Source: Sphingobium sp. WTD-1
GTDB lineage: Bacteria > Pseudomonadota > Alphaproteobacteria > Sphingomonadales > Sphingomonadaceae
NCBI RefSeq assembly: GCF_030128825.1
Contig: NZ_CP119127.1
Coordinates: 3,100,001 to 3,164,000 of the forward strand
Length of the DNA stretch: 64,000 nt
Direction: 5' to 3'
A program made the translations under genes and the position numbers. Under the pieces are notes generated by a model. That model had not been told where the DNA came from, did not search any database, and was given only the letters and a program-made list of their open reading frames with translations. Position 1 is the first letter of the stretch. Each line of letters begins with the position of its first letter. Below are positions 1 through 8,250 of the stretch, in pieces.

Positions 1-746
1 ACAGGGACTGGCGGATATGGGGGGAGACCGACCCCTATTATGGGGTGGTCTCCGCGCCTCAGTTCCGACGCGAACAGGTCGATCTCGACGCCTTTTTCCA
101 GACCGGCGACGCCTATATCCAGGAACGGCTGGGCCGGCTGGAACGGCAATTGGGGATGCTCCCGCGTCGACGGGCCCTGGATTTCGGATGCGGCGTAGGC
201 CGCGTCGCCCTGCCGCTGGCGGGATTGTTCGACGAGGTGGTCGGGCTCGATGTCGCGCCGGGCATGCTCAAGGAGGCCGAGCGGCTGCGGCTGGAACGCG
301 GCATCGGCAACGCCCATTTTCGCCAGTCCGATGATCGGCTGAGCATGGCTGTCGGCGAGTTCGACTTCGTCCACAGCTATATCGTCTTTCAGCATATCGC
401 GGTCGAGCGCGGCCTGCCGCTGATCGGGCGTCTGCTTGATCGCGTGGCGATTGGCGGGATGGCCAATATCCATGTGGCGATCCGGCGCGGTGACACGCCG
501 GTCCGTGCCGCCTTCTATCGCGCGCGCACCCATATTCCCGGCCTGCAGCGGCTGGTTCATCGGCTGCGCGGGAAGAAGCCGAGCGAGCCGATGATGCAGA
601 TGAACGAATATCCCGTGTCCGCCATCTTCTCGATGATGCACCTGCGCGGTTTTGGCCAGGCGCTGGTTGATGTGGAACGGCATGGCCGTTTCCTGACCAT
701 GCATATCGCGGCGCGACGGGTCAGCCCGACGGAGATACTGCCATGA
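1..746 (+). CDS. Class I SAM-dependent methyltransferase (5' partial)
   Basis: The reading frame is open from base 3 and already codes for a typical methyltransferase N-terminus (WRIWGETDPYYGVVSAPQF) before the first GTG at 45, so the true start lies upstream of the window. The Rossmann SAM-binding motif ALDFGCGVGRVALPLA is followed by an acidic strand end (VVGLDVAPGML), the usual class I order. A conserved HSYIVFQHI segment matches motif IV of this family. About 247 residues are visible. The substrate cannot be told from sequence; small soluble enzymes of this kind methylate small molecules or lipids. The stop overlaps the next start by ATGA at 743-746, so the two genes are probably translationally coupled. 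Confidence 0.85.
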   Translation, partial: RDWRIWGETDPYYGVVSAPQFRREQVDLDAFFQTGDAYIQERLGRLERQLGMLPRRRALDFGCGVGRVALPLAGLFDEVVGLDVAPGMLKEAERLRLERGIGNAHFRQSDDRLSMAVGEFDFVHSYIVFQHIAVERGLPLIGRLLDRVAIGGMANIHVAIRRGDTPVRAAFYRARTHIPGLQRLVHRLRGKKPSEPMMQMNEYPVSAIFSMMHLRGFGQALVDVERHGRFLTMHIAARRVSPTEILP

Positions 747-1456
747 CCACGCCGCGCGTCGAGCCGCCAAGGCCGCATCACGCCGTTCATTATGTCAACC
801 GGGTCGGCTGGCTGCGCGCGGCCGTGCTGGGCGCCAATGACGGCATCGTGTCGACGGCGAGCCTGATGAGCGGCATTGCCGCTTCCGGCGCGTCGGGATC
901 GACCATCTTGCTATCCGGTATCGCGGCCTTGGTGGCTGGCGCCATGTCGATGGCGGCGGGCGAATATGTGTCGGTGAGCGCCCAGTCGGATACCGAGCGC
1001 GCCGATCTTGCCAAGGAAAAGAAGGCGCTGGCGACGCAGCCTCATGCCGAATGGGAGGAGTTGCGCGACATTTATGTCGAGCGCGGGCTGGACAGGGACT
1101 TGGCTGGGCAGGTGGCTACCCAGTTGATGGCCACCGATCCGCTGGGCGCCCATGCCCGCGACGAGCTTGGCATTTCCGACCTCAGCACGCCGCGCCCGGT
1201 GCAGGCGGGGCTGGCCTCGGCGGCGAGTTTTGCCTGTGGTGCGGCGCCGCCTGTGTTGGCGGCGGCCATCGCGCCGTCGCTGGCCGGGATCAGCGTCGTG
1301 CCGGTGTCGCTGCTCTGCCTGTTGCTGCTGGGCTATGTCGGGGCGAGGCTGGGTGGGGCACGGCCGGGGCGGTCGATGCTGCGTACCTTCTTCTGGGGCG
1401 CGCTGGCGATGGCTGTGACGGCGGCGGCGGGGCATCTTTTCGGCGCCGCCATATGA
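743..1456 (+). CDS. VIT1/CCC1 family transporter
   Basis: A 237-residue membrane protein of the VIT/CCC1 family, which moves Fe2+ or Mn2+ across membranes in plants and yeast. The N-terminal signature is clear: HYVNRVGWLRAAVLGANDGI followed by VSTASLMSGIAASG, then a second helix rich in Gly/Ala with MSMAAGEYVSVSAQ. A cytoplasmic loop rich in acidic residues (about 85-135) corresponds to the metal-binding region of the family, and two or three helices follow. The start overlaps the upstream methyltransferase by four bases. Bacterial members are poorly characterised, so the metal specificity is inferred from the family only. Confidence 0.88.
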   Translation: MTTPRVEPPRPHHAVHYVNRVGWLRAAVLGANDGIVSTASLMSGIAASGASGSTILLSGIAALVAGAMSMAAGEYVSVSAQSDTERADLAKEKKALATQPHAEWEELRDIYVERGLDRDLAGQVATQLMATDPLGAHARDELGISDLSTPRPVQAGLASAASFACGAAPPVLAAAIAPSLAGISVVPVSLLCLLLLGYVGARLGGARPGRSMLRTFFWGALAMAVTAAAGHLFGAAI

Positions 1457-1495
1457 TGGCAAGGTCCGCCGCCTGATATCCAAGGGAGACGATGC

Positions 1496-2041
1496 ATGAC
1501 CGACATCCAGCAGATACCGCTCAAGACCATCAAGGGTGCCGACGCGACCCTGGCCGATTATGCCGGCAAGGTGGTGCTCGCGGTCAATGTCGCCTCCAAA
1601 TGCGGGCTGACGCCGCAATATGAGGGGCTGGAAAAACTCTATGCCGATTATCGGGACAAGGGGTTGGTGGTCGCGGGCTTCCCGGCCAATGATTTCGGCG
1701 CCCAGGAACCGGGCAGCAATGACGAGATCGCCACCTTCTGCACCACCAATTTCGGCGTCGATTTTCCGATGTTCGAGAAGATCGTGGTCAGCGGGCCGGA
1801 CAAGCATCCGCTTTATGCCGCGCTGACGAGCGCCCTGCCGGAGGCGCAGGGCGATGGCGACAGCTTCCGCGAGCGCCTCAAGGGCTATGGCATGACGCCC
1901 AATCCGGTGCCGGAAATCCTGTGGAATTTCGAGAAGTTCGTGATCGCCAAGGATGGCAGTGTCGCGGCCCGTTTCGCGCCGACGACGGCGCCCGACGATC
2001 CGGCGCTGGTTGCCGCGATCGAAGCCGAACTGGCGAAATAA
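1496..2041 (+). CDS. Glutathione peroxidase family protein
   Basis: A 181-residue thiol peroxidase that reduces hydrogen peroxide or lipid hydroperoxides. The peroxidatic Cys lies in NVASKCGLTPQYEGLE; the catalytic Gln is in FGAQEPGSNDEI and the Trp-Asn pair in LWNFEKF, so the Cys/Gln/Trp/Asn tetrad is complete. The usual Cys of FPCN is Ala here (FPANDF), but a later Cys in ATFCTTNFG could act as resolving Cys, as in thioredoxin-dependent members. A GGGAGA ribosome-binding site precedes the ATG by about eight bases. No signal peptide, so cytoplasmic. Whether thioredoxin or glutathione is the donor is not decided by sequence. Confidence 0.92.
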   Translation: MTDIQQIPLKTIKGADATLADYAGKVVLAVNVASKCGLTPQYEGLEKLYADYRDKGLVVAGFPANDFGAQEPGSNDEIATFCTTNFGVDFPMFEKIVVSGPDKHPLYAALTSALPEAQGDGDSFRERLKGYGMTPNPVPEILWNFEKFVIAKDGSVAARFAPTTAPDDPALVAAIEAELAK

Positions 2042-2140
2042 GCATCCGACGGGTGGCGTGTCTGCGCGCGCCACCCGTTCTATTTTACGGCTGCCCCGGA
2101 GCGGCCCATTCTTCCTTTGTTTCGGTGAAGTTACGAACCC

Positions 2141-3457
2141 ATGCGACAGACTATTGTGAAGGCGGCGCTGTGCGGCGCAATGCTGCTGACGACCACGGCA
2201 CAGGCGGCACTGAGCCCGGCTGAACAGAAGATTGGCGCCAGCGTCGATGCCGGCCATGAGCCCGCGATCGCCCTCCTCGAAAAGATCGTGAACCAGAATA
2301 GCGGATCGATGAACGTCGCCGGCGTCAAGGCGGTGGCCGACATGCTGCGTCCCGAGTTCGAGGCGCTGGGCTTCACCGTTACCTGGAAACCGATGGATGA
2401 GGTCAAGCGGGCTGGCCATTTCATCGCCGTGCATAAGGGCAAGGCCGGCTCGACGAAGATGCTGCTGATCGGCCATCTTGATACCGTGTTTGAGCCGGAC
2501 TCGCCGTTTCAGACCTTCAAGCGGGATGGCGACTGGGCCGCCGGGCCGGGAGTCGGCGACGACAAGGGCGGGGTGGTGACGATGCTGCTCGCGCTCAAAG
2601 CGATGCAGGCGGCGGGCACGCTCAAGGGCGCCAATATCGAGGTGGTGCTGACCGGTGACGAGGAGGATTCGGGCGATCCGGTCTCGATCTCGCGCGCGGA
2701 TCTGATCGCGGCTGGCAAGCGCGCCGACGTGGCGCTCGATTTCGAGGGGCTGAGCCGTGAGGACGGCAAGGATATGGGCTCGATCGCGCGTCGCTCCTCC
2801 AACAGTTGGACGCTGACCACCAGCGGCAAGTCGGCGCATAGCTCGGGCATCTTCTCCGCCGCCGCCGGTGATGGCGCCGTCTATGAAATGGCGCGGATCA
2901 TCACCGCTTTCCGAAAGGAATTGCCGGAACCCAACCTGACCTTCAATGTCGGCCTGATCGGTGGCGGCCAGAGCGCCGAAGTCGACAAGGATGGGGTGCG
3001 CATCGCCGTGACCGGCAAGACCAACATCATCCCGCCGATCGCCGTCGCCAAGGGCGATTTCCGCACCCTCAGCCAGGACCAGACCGAGCGGGTCCGGGCG
3101 AAGATGCAGGCGATCGTCGATAGCGGCCATCTGCCCGGCACCGGTGCCAGCATCGCCTTTGACCTCGGCTATCCCTCCATGGCGCCCACGGCAGGCAACC
3201 GCGCGCTGCTCGCCAAATTGAATGGCATCAACAAGGATCTGGGCCTGGCCGAAATGCCCGAGCTTGATCCGCTCAAGCGCGGCGCGGGCGATATCAGCTT
3301 TGTTGCGCAGGATGTTGACGGACTGGTAGGGCTGGGCCTCGCCTCGACCGGCGATCATAGTCCGGCGGAAAAGGCGGACCTGTCCACCATGCCTCGCCAG
3401 GCCAAGCGGGCGGCCATATTGATGACCCGTTTGTCGGCCGAGAAGGGCCGGAAATGA
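2141..3457 (+). CDS. Secreted M20 family metallopeptidase (carboxypeptidase G2-like)
   Basis: A 438-residue zinc peptidase of family M20, most like glutamate carboxypeptidase. A cleavable signal peptide is visible (hydrophobic core to about residue 20, TAQAA). The di-zinc ligands are all present: His-x-Asp in IGHLDTVFE, Asp in GVGDDKGG, the Glu-Glu pair in TGDEEDSG, Asp/Glu in VALDFEG and the last His in STGDHSPAEKAD. A dimerisation or lid domain interrupts the catalytic domain at about residues 220-330. It is expected to trim C-terminal glutamate or similar residues from periplasmic peptides or folate-like compounds; the substrate is inferred. It is a single gene with no obvious partner. Confidence 0.9.
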   Translation: MRQTIVKAALCGAMLLTTTAQAALSPAEQKIGASVDAGHEPAIALLEKIVNQNSGSMNVAGVKAVADMLRPEFEALGFTVTWKPMDEVKRAGHFIAVHKGKAGSTKMLLIGHLDTVFEPDSPFQTFKRDGDWAAGPGVGDDKGGVVTMLLALKAMQAAGTLKGANIEVVLTGDEEDSGDPVSISRADLIAAGKRADVALDFEGLSREDGKDMGSIARRSSNSWTLTTSGKSAHSSGIFSAAAGDGAVYEMARIITAFRKELPEPNLTFNVGLIGGGQSAEVDKDGVRIAVTGKTNIIPPIAVAKGDFRTLSQDQTERVRAKMQAIVDSGHLPGTGASIAFDLGYPSMAPTAGNRALLAKLNGINKDLGLAEMPELDPLKRGAGDISFVAQDVDGLVGLGLASTGDHSPAEKADLSTMPRQAKRAAILMTRLSAEKGRK

Positions 3458-3464
3458 TCGCCCC

Positions 3465-3492
3465 TCGGGCGCCGGCTTTCGCTGGCGCCCGA
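3465..3492 (+). terminator. GC-rich hairpin after the M20 peptidase gene
   Basis: Twelve-base arms (3465-3476 and 3481-3492) pair around a TTTC loop, with one G-U pair. There is no T-run after it, so it is a possible Rho-independent or mRNA-stabilising hairpin rather than a classical terminator. It starts 8 bases after the M20 stop codon and ends 18 bases before the next gene. Confidence 0.45.
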
Positions 3493-3510
3493 TAGCGGCT
3501 ACGGAAAGCC

Positions 3511-4155
3511 ATGCTGCCGCCGACCCCGACGATCGCCACCCATATCGGACCCGTGCTGGAGGCGTTGAGCCTGATCGGCACCTTCGTCTTCGGGGCTTCC
3601 GGGGCATTGGCCGCCGCGCGCCTGCGCCAGACATTGGTGACCTTCGCCTTCTTCGCACTGCTGACCGGGGTGGGCGGCGGCACGGTGCGCGACCTGCTGA
3701 TCGATGCGCCGGTCTTCTGGATCCATGATCCGGCGCCGTCGATCGTGTGCATGGCGGCCGCCATCACCGTCTGGATCACGCCGCGCCGCTGGTGGAGCGA
3801 TCATGCGCTCGACTGGCTCGATGCGATAGGGCTGGCCGCTTTCGCGGTCTTCGGCGCGGCCAAGGCAATGGGCTTTGGCGTGCCGCCCTTTGTCGCGGGG
3901 ATGATGGGCGTGGTCACCGGCTGCGTCGGCGGGATCATGCGCGACACGCTGGCGGGCGAGCCGTCGATCCTGCTGCGCCCCGAACTCTACGTCACTGCCG
4001 CGGCGTTCGCCTCCGGCCTGTTCGTGCTGTTGCGGCTGGCCGGGCTGGATGTGCCGGTCGCCGGCGTGATCGCGGCGCTGCTGGGCTTTGGCCTGCGGGC
4101 GCTGGCGATCCGGCGCGGGCTGGGTCTGCCAGCTTATAAAGATATGGACGGCTAG
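3511..4155 (+). CDS. TRIC-type trimeric intracellular cation channel family protein (UPF0126)
   Basis: A 214-residue integral membrane protein with the internally duplicated UPF0126/TRIC fold. Each repeat has three helices; the glycine-rich hinge motifs GVGGGTVRDLLID (first repeat) and GCVGGIMRDTLAGEPSILLR (second repeat) are the family signatures, including the conserved Arg-Asp. Prokaryotic TRIC homologues form trimeric K+ permeable channels in the inner membrane. The call is firm at family level; the conducted ion and physiological role in this organism are inferred. The ATG at 3511 precedes the first predicted helix by about 15 residues. Confidence 0.9.
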   Translation: MLPPTPTIATHIGPVLEALSLIGTFVFGASGALAAARLRQTLVTFAFFALLTGVGGGTVRDLLIDAPVFWIHDPAPSIVCMAAAITVWITPRRWWSDHALDWLDAIGLAAFAVFGAAKAMGFGVPPFVAGMMGVVTGCVGGIMRDTLAGEPSILLRPELYVTAAAFASGLFVLLRLAGLDVPVAGVIAALLGFGLRALAIRRGLGLPAYKDMDG

Positions 4156-4190
4156 GATTGTCTTTTCGGGAGCGTCTAGAGCGTATTCCG

Positions 4191-4210
4191 ATCAGGTGGA
4201 ATAACCTGAT
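4191..4210. repeat. Short intergenic palindrome (REP-like)
   Basis: ATCAGGT (4191-4197) and ACCTGAT (4204-4210) form a seven-base inverted repeat with a six-base loop, set in a low-information spacer between convergent genes. It resembles the short palindromes scattered between genes in alphaproteobacteria. No second copy is seen in this window, so its repeat status is inferred. Confidence 0.35.
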
Positions 4211-4334
4211 GGCTCGGAGGCGAAGGCCAGCGCAGCTAAAACCTGCCAAATCAAAAATATAGGACCGTGGAGCCGACGCAGTCGGATAGGAATCTGCTCC
4301 AGGTAGCGGTTCCAAGAATATGCATATCCCTGAA

Positions 4335-4367
4335 GCAAAAAAGGGCGGACCGTGAGGTCCGCCCTTT
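4335..4367 (-). terminator. Rho-independent terminator of the small lipoprotein gene
   Basis: On the minus strand an eleven-base perfect stem (arms 4356-4366 and 4341-4351, loop GTGA) is followed by a run of six T. It sits 23 bases past the stop codon of the small lipoprotein gene and has every feature of an intrinsic terminator. Confidence 0.85.
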
Positions 4368-4389
4368 CGAAATCTCGCCGTGGCAGAGA

Positions 4390-4602
4390 TTAGTGCGCGT
4401 TCGCAACGTTCTCGGCAACGTTAGCGGCGTTAGCAGCTTCGTTGGCGGCGTTGGCGGCGTTGTCAGCAGCGTTGGCGGCGTTTTCGACAACGTTCTCGAC
4501 GACGGCGTTCGAAGCGTTCGCGGTTTCGTTGGCCGGCTTCTCACCGCAAGCGGCGAGGGCCATCAGGCTGGCCGAAGCGAAAACAACAGCGATCTTCTTC
4601 AT
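4390..4602 (-). CDS. Small Asn/Ala-rich lipoprotein
   Basis: A 70-residue protein with a type II signal peptide: MKKIAVVF, a hydrophobic core, then the lipobox LAAC with the lipidated Cys at residue 19. The mature 52 residues are almost entirely Ala, Asn, Glu and Val in short repeats (NAAN, NVVENAAN), predicted helical and acidic. The start at 4602 is preferred over the longer frame because GGGAG lies nine bases upstream and the signal peptide begins there. It has its own terminator. Such tiny Ala/Asn-rich lipoproteins are common and uncharacterised in sphingomonads; a structural envelope role, as for Lpp or entericidin, is only a guess. Confidence 0.75.
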   Translation of the reverse strand: MKKIAVVFASASLMALAACGEKPANETANASNAVVENVVENAANAADNAANAANEAANAANVAENVANAH

Positions 4603-4760
4603 TGTGTACGGCTCCCATAGCATTATGCCGCGTCTGGCACGTTACAAATGTGACCCTACGCGAGCGACCCGCATTAACGTGTGCGCTGCACAAATCAATG
4701 CTTTTCTGACGTCGGTGAAGCGGCAGAATCACGCGACGGGGCGTTCTCTACTATAAAAGT

Positions 4761-6134
4761 TCAGTTAATGCCCAATGTTTCTGTCGCATTCGCAGCAATG
4801 TTGAGCGTGACCGCCCAGGCGGCGACATTCTGCCGCAGCTGCGCCGGATCGATCTTGTCCAGCGTGTCGTCAGGCGTGTGGTGAATGTCGAAATAGCGGG
4901 TGCCGTCCTGCTGCAGGTCGATCACCGGAATGCCCGCTTCCACCAGTGGTTCGATGTCCGATCCGCCATGCGCCTTGTCACGGCTCGGCACGATGCCCAG
5001 CGGCGCCAGCCCCTGTGCGATCCGGGCCGACAGCGCTTCATGGCCGGCGGGCAGGGTGAAGTCGACCTTCCACACCTTGTCGGCGCCAAAGTCCGATTCC
5101 AGCACCAGCGCATGCGGCTCCTTGCCATGGGCAGCATAATAAGCGCGGCCACCATTGCCGCCCACTTCCTCGGCACCGGCGAACAATATGCGGATCGTGC
5201 GGCGCGGCGTGCCGGCCTTGGCGACCTGCAACGCAGCAGCGGCCACGATGCCGCAGCCCGAAGCGTCGTCAATCGCGCCGGTGCCCTGGTCCCAACTGTC
5301 GAGGTGACAGGCGGCGACAATGACGCCGGTCTTGGGATCGCTGCCGGGAATTTCACCAATGACATTGCCCGATGGCTGATCCTTGGCGGTCTTGGACACG
5401 GCGGTAAGATGGACGCGGACCGGCTGGCCGCGCGACACGACGCGTGCCATCTGCTCGGCATCGGGTACGCTGACGGCCACGGCCGGGATCGGCGTCACGC
5501 CATCGGCCCACATCTGCACGCCGGTATGGGCGATGCGGTGATGATCGGTGCCGATCGACTTCACCAGGATCGCGATCGCGCCCTTCTTGGCGGCGATGCT
5601 GGGGCCCTGGCGACGGGCGGCGCCATAATAGCCATAGCCCGACCCGTCCTGGGCGGCGACCATGTCATGGCTGACGAACACGATCTTGCCCTTCACCGTG
5701 CTGTCCGGCGCAGCCTGGAGATCGGCGATGGTCGGGTAATAGGCGATCTCGCCCTCGATCCCCTGGGGCGGGGTCGATCCGCTGTTGCCCAGCGCCGCGA
5801 CGACTAGCTTCTGCGGGAAGGGGGCGATAATCGCCGCCTCGTCATGGACGCGTTCCCACAGCGGCATCTTATAGGGTTCGATGCGGACGTTGGCGAAGCC
5901 CAATGCCTTGAGCTTGGCGGCGGCCCATTCGCGCCCGCGCGCTTCCTGCGGCGTGGCGGCCGGGCGCGGACCGACTTCGGTCGTCAGCCCCTCGGTAATG
6001 TCCCAGGCGACATCATCCTTCAGGGCGGCTTCGCGAATCGCTGCGTCACTGGCCGGAGCGGCCTGCGCCAGAGCGGGGGTGAGGATGCTGCCAAGGAGCA
6101 GGGCGGCGAGCGGGCCCGATCGGATTTTCTGCAT
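4761..6134 (-). CDS. Secreted M28 family zinc aminopeptidase
   Basis: A 457-residue exported peptidase of family M28. The ATG at 6134 is chosen because it starts a normal signal peptide (MQKIRSGPLAALLLGS... ending AQAAPA); the frame upstream lacks signal character. The two-zinc centre is complete: His and Asp in CHLDSWDQG, Asp in GAIDDASGCG, the catalytic Glu-Glu in AGAEEVGGNG, Asp in LESDFGAD and His in HGGSDIEPL. An insert at about residues 120-240 corresponds to a PA domain. It probably removes N-terminal amino acids from peptides in the periplasm or outside. It is transcribed alone, toward the small lipoprotein gene. Confidence 0.9.
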   Translation of the reverse strand: MQKIRSGPLAALLLGSILTPALAQAAPASDAAIREAALKDDVAWDITEGLTTEVGPRPAATPQEARGREWAAAKLKALGFANVRIEPYKMPLWERVHDEAAIIAPFPQKLVVAALGNSGSTPPQGIEGEIAYYPTIADLQAAPDSTVKGKIVFVSHDMVAAQDGSGYGYYGAARRQGPSIAAKKGAIAILVKSIGTDHHRIAHTGVQMWADGVTPIPAVAVSVPDAEQMARVVSRGQPVRVHLTAVSKTAKDQPSGNVIGEIPGSDPKTGVIVAACHLDSWDQGTGAIDDASGCGIVAAAALQVAKAGTPRRTIRILFAGAEEVGGNGGRAYYAAHGKEPHALVLESDFGADKVWKVDFTLPAGHEALSARIAQGLAPLGIVPSRDKAHGGSDIEPLVEAGIPVIDLQQDGTRYFDIHHTPDDTLDKIDPAQLRQNVAAWAVTLNIAANATETLGIN

Positions 6135-6236
6135 GGCTGAAGGCTTACTCAGACATACCCCATTTGCCAATGGCTTCCGCCTTCGCTAATTCGGCGCAAA
6201 TTTTCCTGTCCATACCCTTTGGAGCTGCGCGAACCC

Positions 6237-7922
6237 ATGTCCGCCTCATCGCAATATGCCTATGTCATGAAGAACATGACAAAGACCTTCCCCGGCGCGC
6301 CCAAGCCGGTGTTGAACAACATCAATCTGCAATTCTATCGCGGGTCCAAGATCGGCATCGTCGGCCCGAACGGCGCGGGCAAGTCGACCCTGATCAAGAT
6401 CATGGCCGGCATCGACACCGATATCAGCGGCGAAGCCTGGCCGGGTGAGAATGTCACCGTCGGCTATCTGCCGCAGGAGCCCCAGCTCGACCCGACCAAG
6501 AATGTGCTGGAAAACGTCAAGGACGGCGCCCGCGAGATGGCGGACAAGCTGGACCGTTTCAACGAGATCAGCATGATCATGGCCGATCCGCCGGAAGACG
6601 TCGATTTCGACGCGCTGATGGAGGAAATGGGCACGCTGCAGGAACAGATCGACGCCGCCGATGGCTGGACGCTCGACAATCAGCTCGAAATCGCGATGGA
6701 AGCGCTGCGCTGTCCGCCGTCGGACTGGTCGGTGGAAAGCCTGTCGGGTGGTGAAAAGCGCCGTATCGCGCTGACCCGCCTGCTGATCCAGAAGCCGGAC
6801 ATCCTGCTGCTCGACGAACCGACCAACCATCTTGACGCCGAAAGCGTCACCTGGCTGGAAAATCACCTCAAGGAATATGCCGGGTCGGTGCTGATGATCA
6901 CCCACGACCGCTACTTCCTCGACAATGTTGTCGGCTGGATCCTGGAGCTCGATCGCGGGAAATATTTCCCCTACGAAGGCAACTACTCCACCTATCTGGA
7001 GAAGAAGGCCAAGCGTCTGGAGCAGGAAGACCGCGAGGCCACCGGCCGCCAGAAGGCGATCAACGACGAGCTGGAATGGATCCGTCAGGGGCCCAAGGGC
7101 CGTCAGACCAAGTCCAAGGCGCGTATCGCCAAGTTCGAACAGCTGGTTGCATCCCAGGAAAATCGTGCGCCCGGCAAGGCGCAGATCGTCATTCAGGTGC
7201 CCGAGCGTCTGGGCGGCAAGGTGATCGAGGCCAAGGGCATTTCCAAGGCCTATGGCGACAAGCTGCTGTTCGAGGATCTGTCCTTCATGCTGCCGCCCGG
7301 TGGCATCGTCGGCGTCATCGGCCCGAACGGCGCGGGTAAATCGACCCTGTTCCGCCTGATCACCGGCCAGGAAACCCCCGATTCGGGCGAGATCGACATC
7401 GGCTCGACCGTGCGCCTGGGCTATGTCGACCAGAGCCGCGACCATCTCGACGCATCGAAGAATGTCTGGGAAGAAGTCTCGGACGGTCTCGATTATGTCA
7501 AGGTCAACGGCCATGACATGTCGACCCGTGCCTATGTCGGCGCCTTCAACTTCAAGGGCCAGGACCAGCAGAAGAATGTCGGCAAGCTGTCGGGTGGTGA
7601 GCGCAACCGCGTCCACATCGCCAAGATGCTGAAGCGCGGCGGCAATGTGCTGCTGCTCGACGAACCGACCAACGACCTTGACGTCGAAACGCTGGCGGCA
7701 CTGGAAGAGGCGATCGAGAATTTCGCCGGTTGCGCCGTGGTCATCAGCCATGACCGCTTCTTCCTCGACCGTCTGGCGACCCACATCCTCGCCTTCGAAG
7801 GCGACAGCCATGTCGAATGGTTCGAAGGCAATTTCGAGGCCTATGAGGAAGACAAGCGCCGTCGCCTGGGCGATGCTGCCGATCGCCCGACGCGCCTTGC
7901 CTATAAGAAGCTGACGCGCTGA
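6237..7922 (+). CDS. ettA: Energy-dependent translational throttle protein EttA (ABC-F)
   Basis: A 561-residue soluble ABC-F ATPase with two nucleotide-binding domains and no membrane segments. Each half has Walker A (GPNGAGKST), signature (LSGGEKRR, LSGGERNR) and Walker B (LLLDEPTNHLD, LLLDEPTNDLD). The linker between the halves (about 240-320, rich in Lys/Arg/Glu) is the P-site tRNA interaction motif, and the first half holds the acidic arm insertion typical of EttA. In E. coli EttA binds the ribosomal E site and gates the first peptide bonds according to ATP/ADP. The ATG at 6237 is preferred over a TTG six codons earlier because family members start just before YAYVM. Confidence 0.95.
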   Translation: MSASSQYAYVMKNMTKTFPGAPKPVLNNINLQFYRGSKIGIVGPNGAGKSTLIKIMAGIDTDISGEAWPGENVTVGYLPQEPQLDPTKNVLENVKDGAREMADKLDRFNEISMIMADPPEDVDFDALMEEMGTLQEQIDAADGWTLDNQLEIAMEALRCPPSDWSVESLSGGEKRRIALTRLLIQKPDILLLDEPTNHLDAESVTWLENHLKEYAGSVLMITHDRYFLDNVVGWILELDRGKYFPYEGNYSTYLEKKAKRLEQEDREATGRQKAINDELEWIRQGPKGRQTKSKARIAKFEQLVASQENRAPGKAQIVIQVPERLGGKVIEAKGISKAYGDKLLFEDLSFMLPPGGIVGVIGPNGAGKSTLFRLITGQETPDSGEIDIGSTVRLGYVDQSRDHLDASKNVWEEVSDGLDYVKVNGHDMSTRAYVGAFNFKGQDQQKNVGKLSGGERNRVHIAKMLKRGGNVLLLDEPTNDLDVETLAALEEAIENFAGCAVVISHDRFFLDRLATHILAFEGDSHVEWFEGNFEAYEEDKRRRLGDAADRPTRLAYKKLTR

Positions 7923-7978
7923 TCTGATCGGGAGGCTGGAAACGGCCTCTCGCAAAATAGCGTCAGAACAATGACTTG

Positions 7979-8013
7979 AAACGCCCGGTGTCCCTCAGGG
8001 ATGCCGGGCGTTT
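7979..8013 (+). terminator. Terminator of ettA
   Basis: Ten-base perfect arms (7979-7988 and 8004-8013) enclose a loop with a smaller internal CCC/GGG pairing, and the 3' arm runs into TTTT. It lies 57 bases downstream of the ettA stop codon. Confidence 0.8.
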
Positions 8014-8072
8014 TGCTGTTCCATCGCCCTCGCGGTAATGAAGTTGCAATATCTGCAACGCGGGTTCCGCCC

Positions 8073-8086
8073 TTCGCAATTGCGAA
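8073..8086. promoter_or_regulatory. Perfect 14-base palindrome TTCGCAATTGCGAA
   Basis: A perfect palindrome in the ettA-peroxidase spacer, just ahead of the proposed small RNA. Fifteen bases including its core (CCCTTCGCAATTGCG) recur at about 27904-27918 upstream of hfq. A regulator site is possible; no known box matches well enough to name it. It overlaps a TTGCGA that could be the -35 of the small RNA. Confidence 0.35.
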
Positions 8087-8111
8087 AGAACGCACTGCGC
8101 TGCACATAGGA

Positions 8112-8178
8112 CGGGCCTTTCAGGCATCCTCTCCTAAAACTTATCAAGGCCGGCCTTTCGGGGCTGGCCCTTTTTTTG
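8112..8178 (+). ncRNA. Candidate small RNA ending in a strong terminator
   Basis: An eight-base stem (GGCCGGCC with GGCTGGCC, one G-U pair, loop TTTCG plus GG) at 8147-8169 is followed by CTTTTTTT, an intrinsic terminator on the plus strand. It is a second terminator after ettA, which already has its own at 7979-8013, so a separate short transcript is likely. TTGCGA at 8080-8085 and ACATAG near 8104 could be promoter elements, giving an RNA of about 65 bases with an exposed TCCTCTCC stretch that could pair with ribosome-binding sites. The promoter is weak by eye and the exact start is a guess. Confidence 0.4.
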
Positions 8179-8203
8179 TCCGTCGAACGGGTGGTTTCAG
8201 GTT

Positions 8204-8250
8204 GGGCCAGTTCACGCGGGGCCAGTTCACGCGGGGCCAGTTCACGCGGG
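8204..8250. repeat. Three tandem copies of a 15-base repeat
   Basis: The unit GGCCAGTTCACGCGG begins at about 8205, 8220 and 8235 with identical copies, period 15. The last copy contains the TGA stop codon (8242-8244) of the peroxidase gene, so the array lies at the exact 3' end of that gene and extends downstream from it. Confidence 0.9.

Noticed and set aside
911..3658. A 915-codon minus-strand open frame
   Set aside because: It is antisense to the VIT, peroxidase and M20 genes, which have clear motifs; its sequence is low-complexity Arg/Gly/His-rich.
6246..7955. A 569-codon minus-strand open frame over ettA
   Set aside because: Almost exactly antisense to ettA with no signature of its own.
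8204..8250. The three 15-base repeats as a small CRISPR array
   Set aside because: The copies are directly adjacent without spacers and no cas genes exist in the window.
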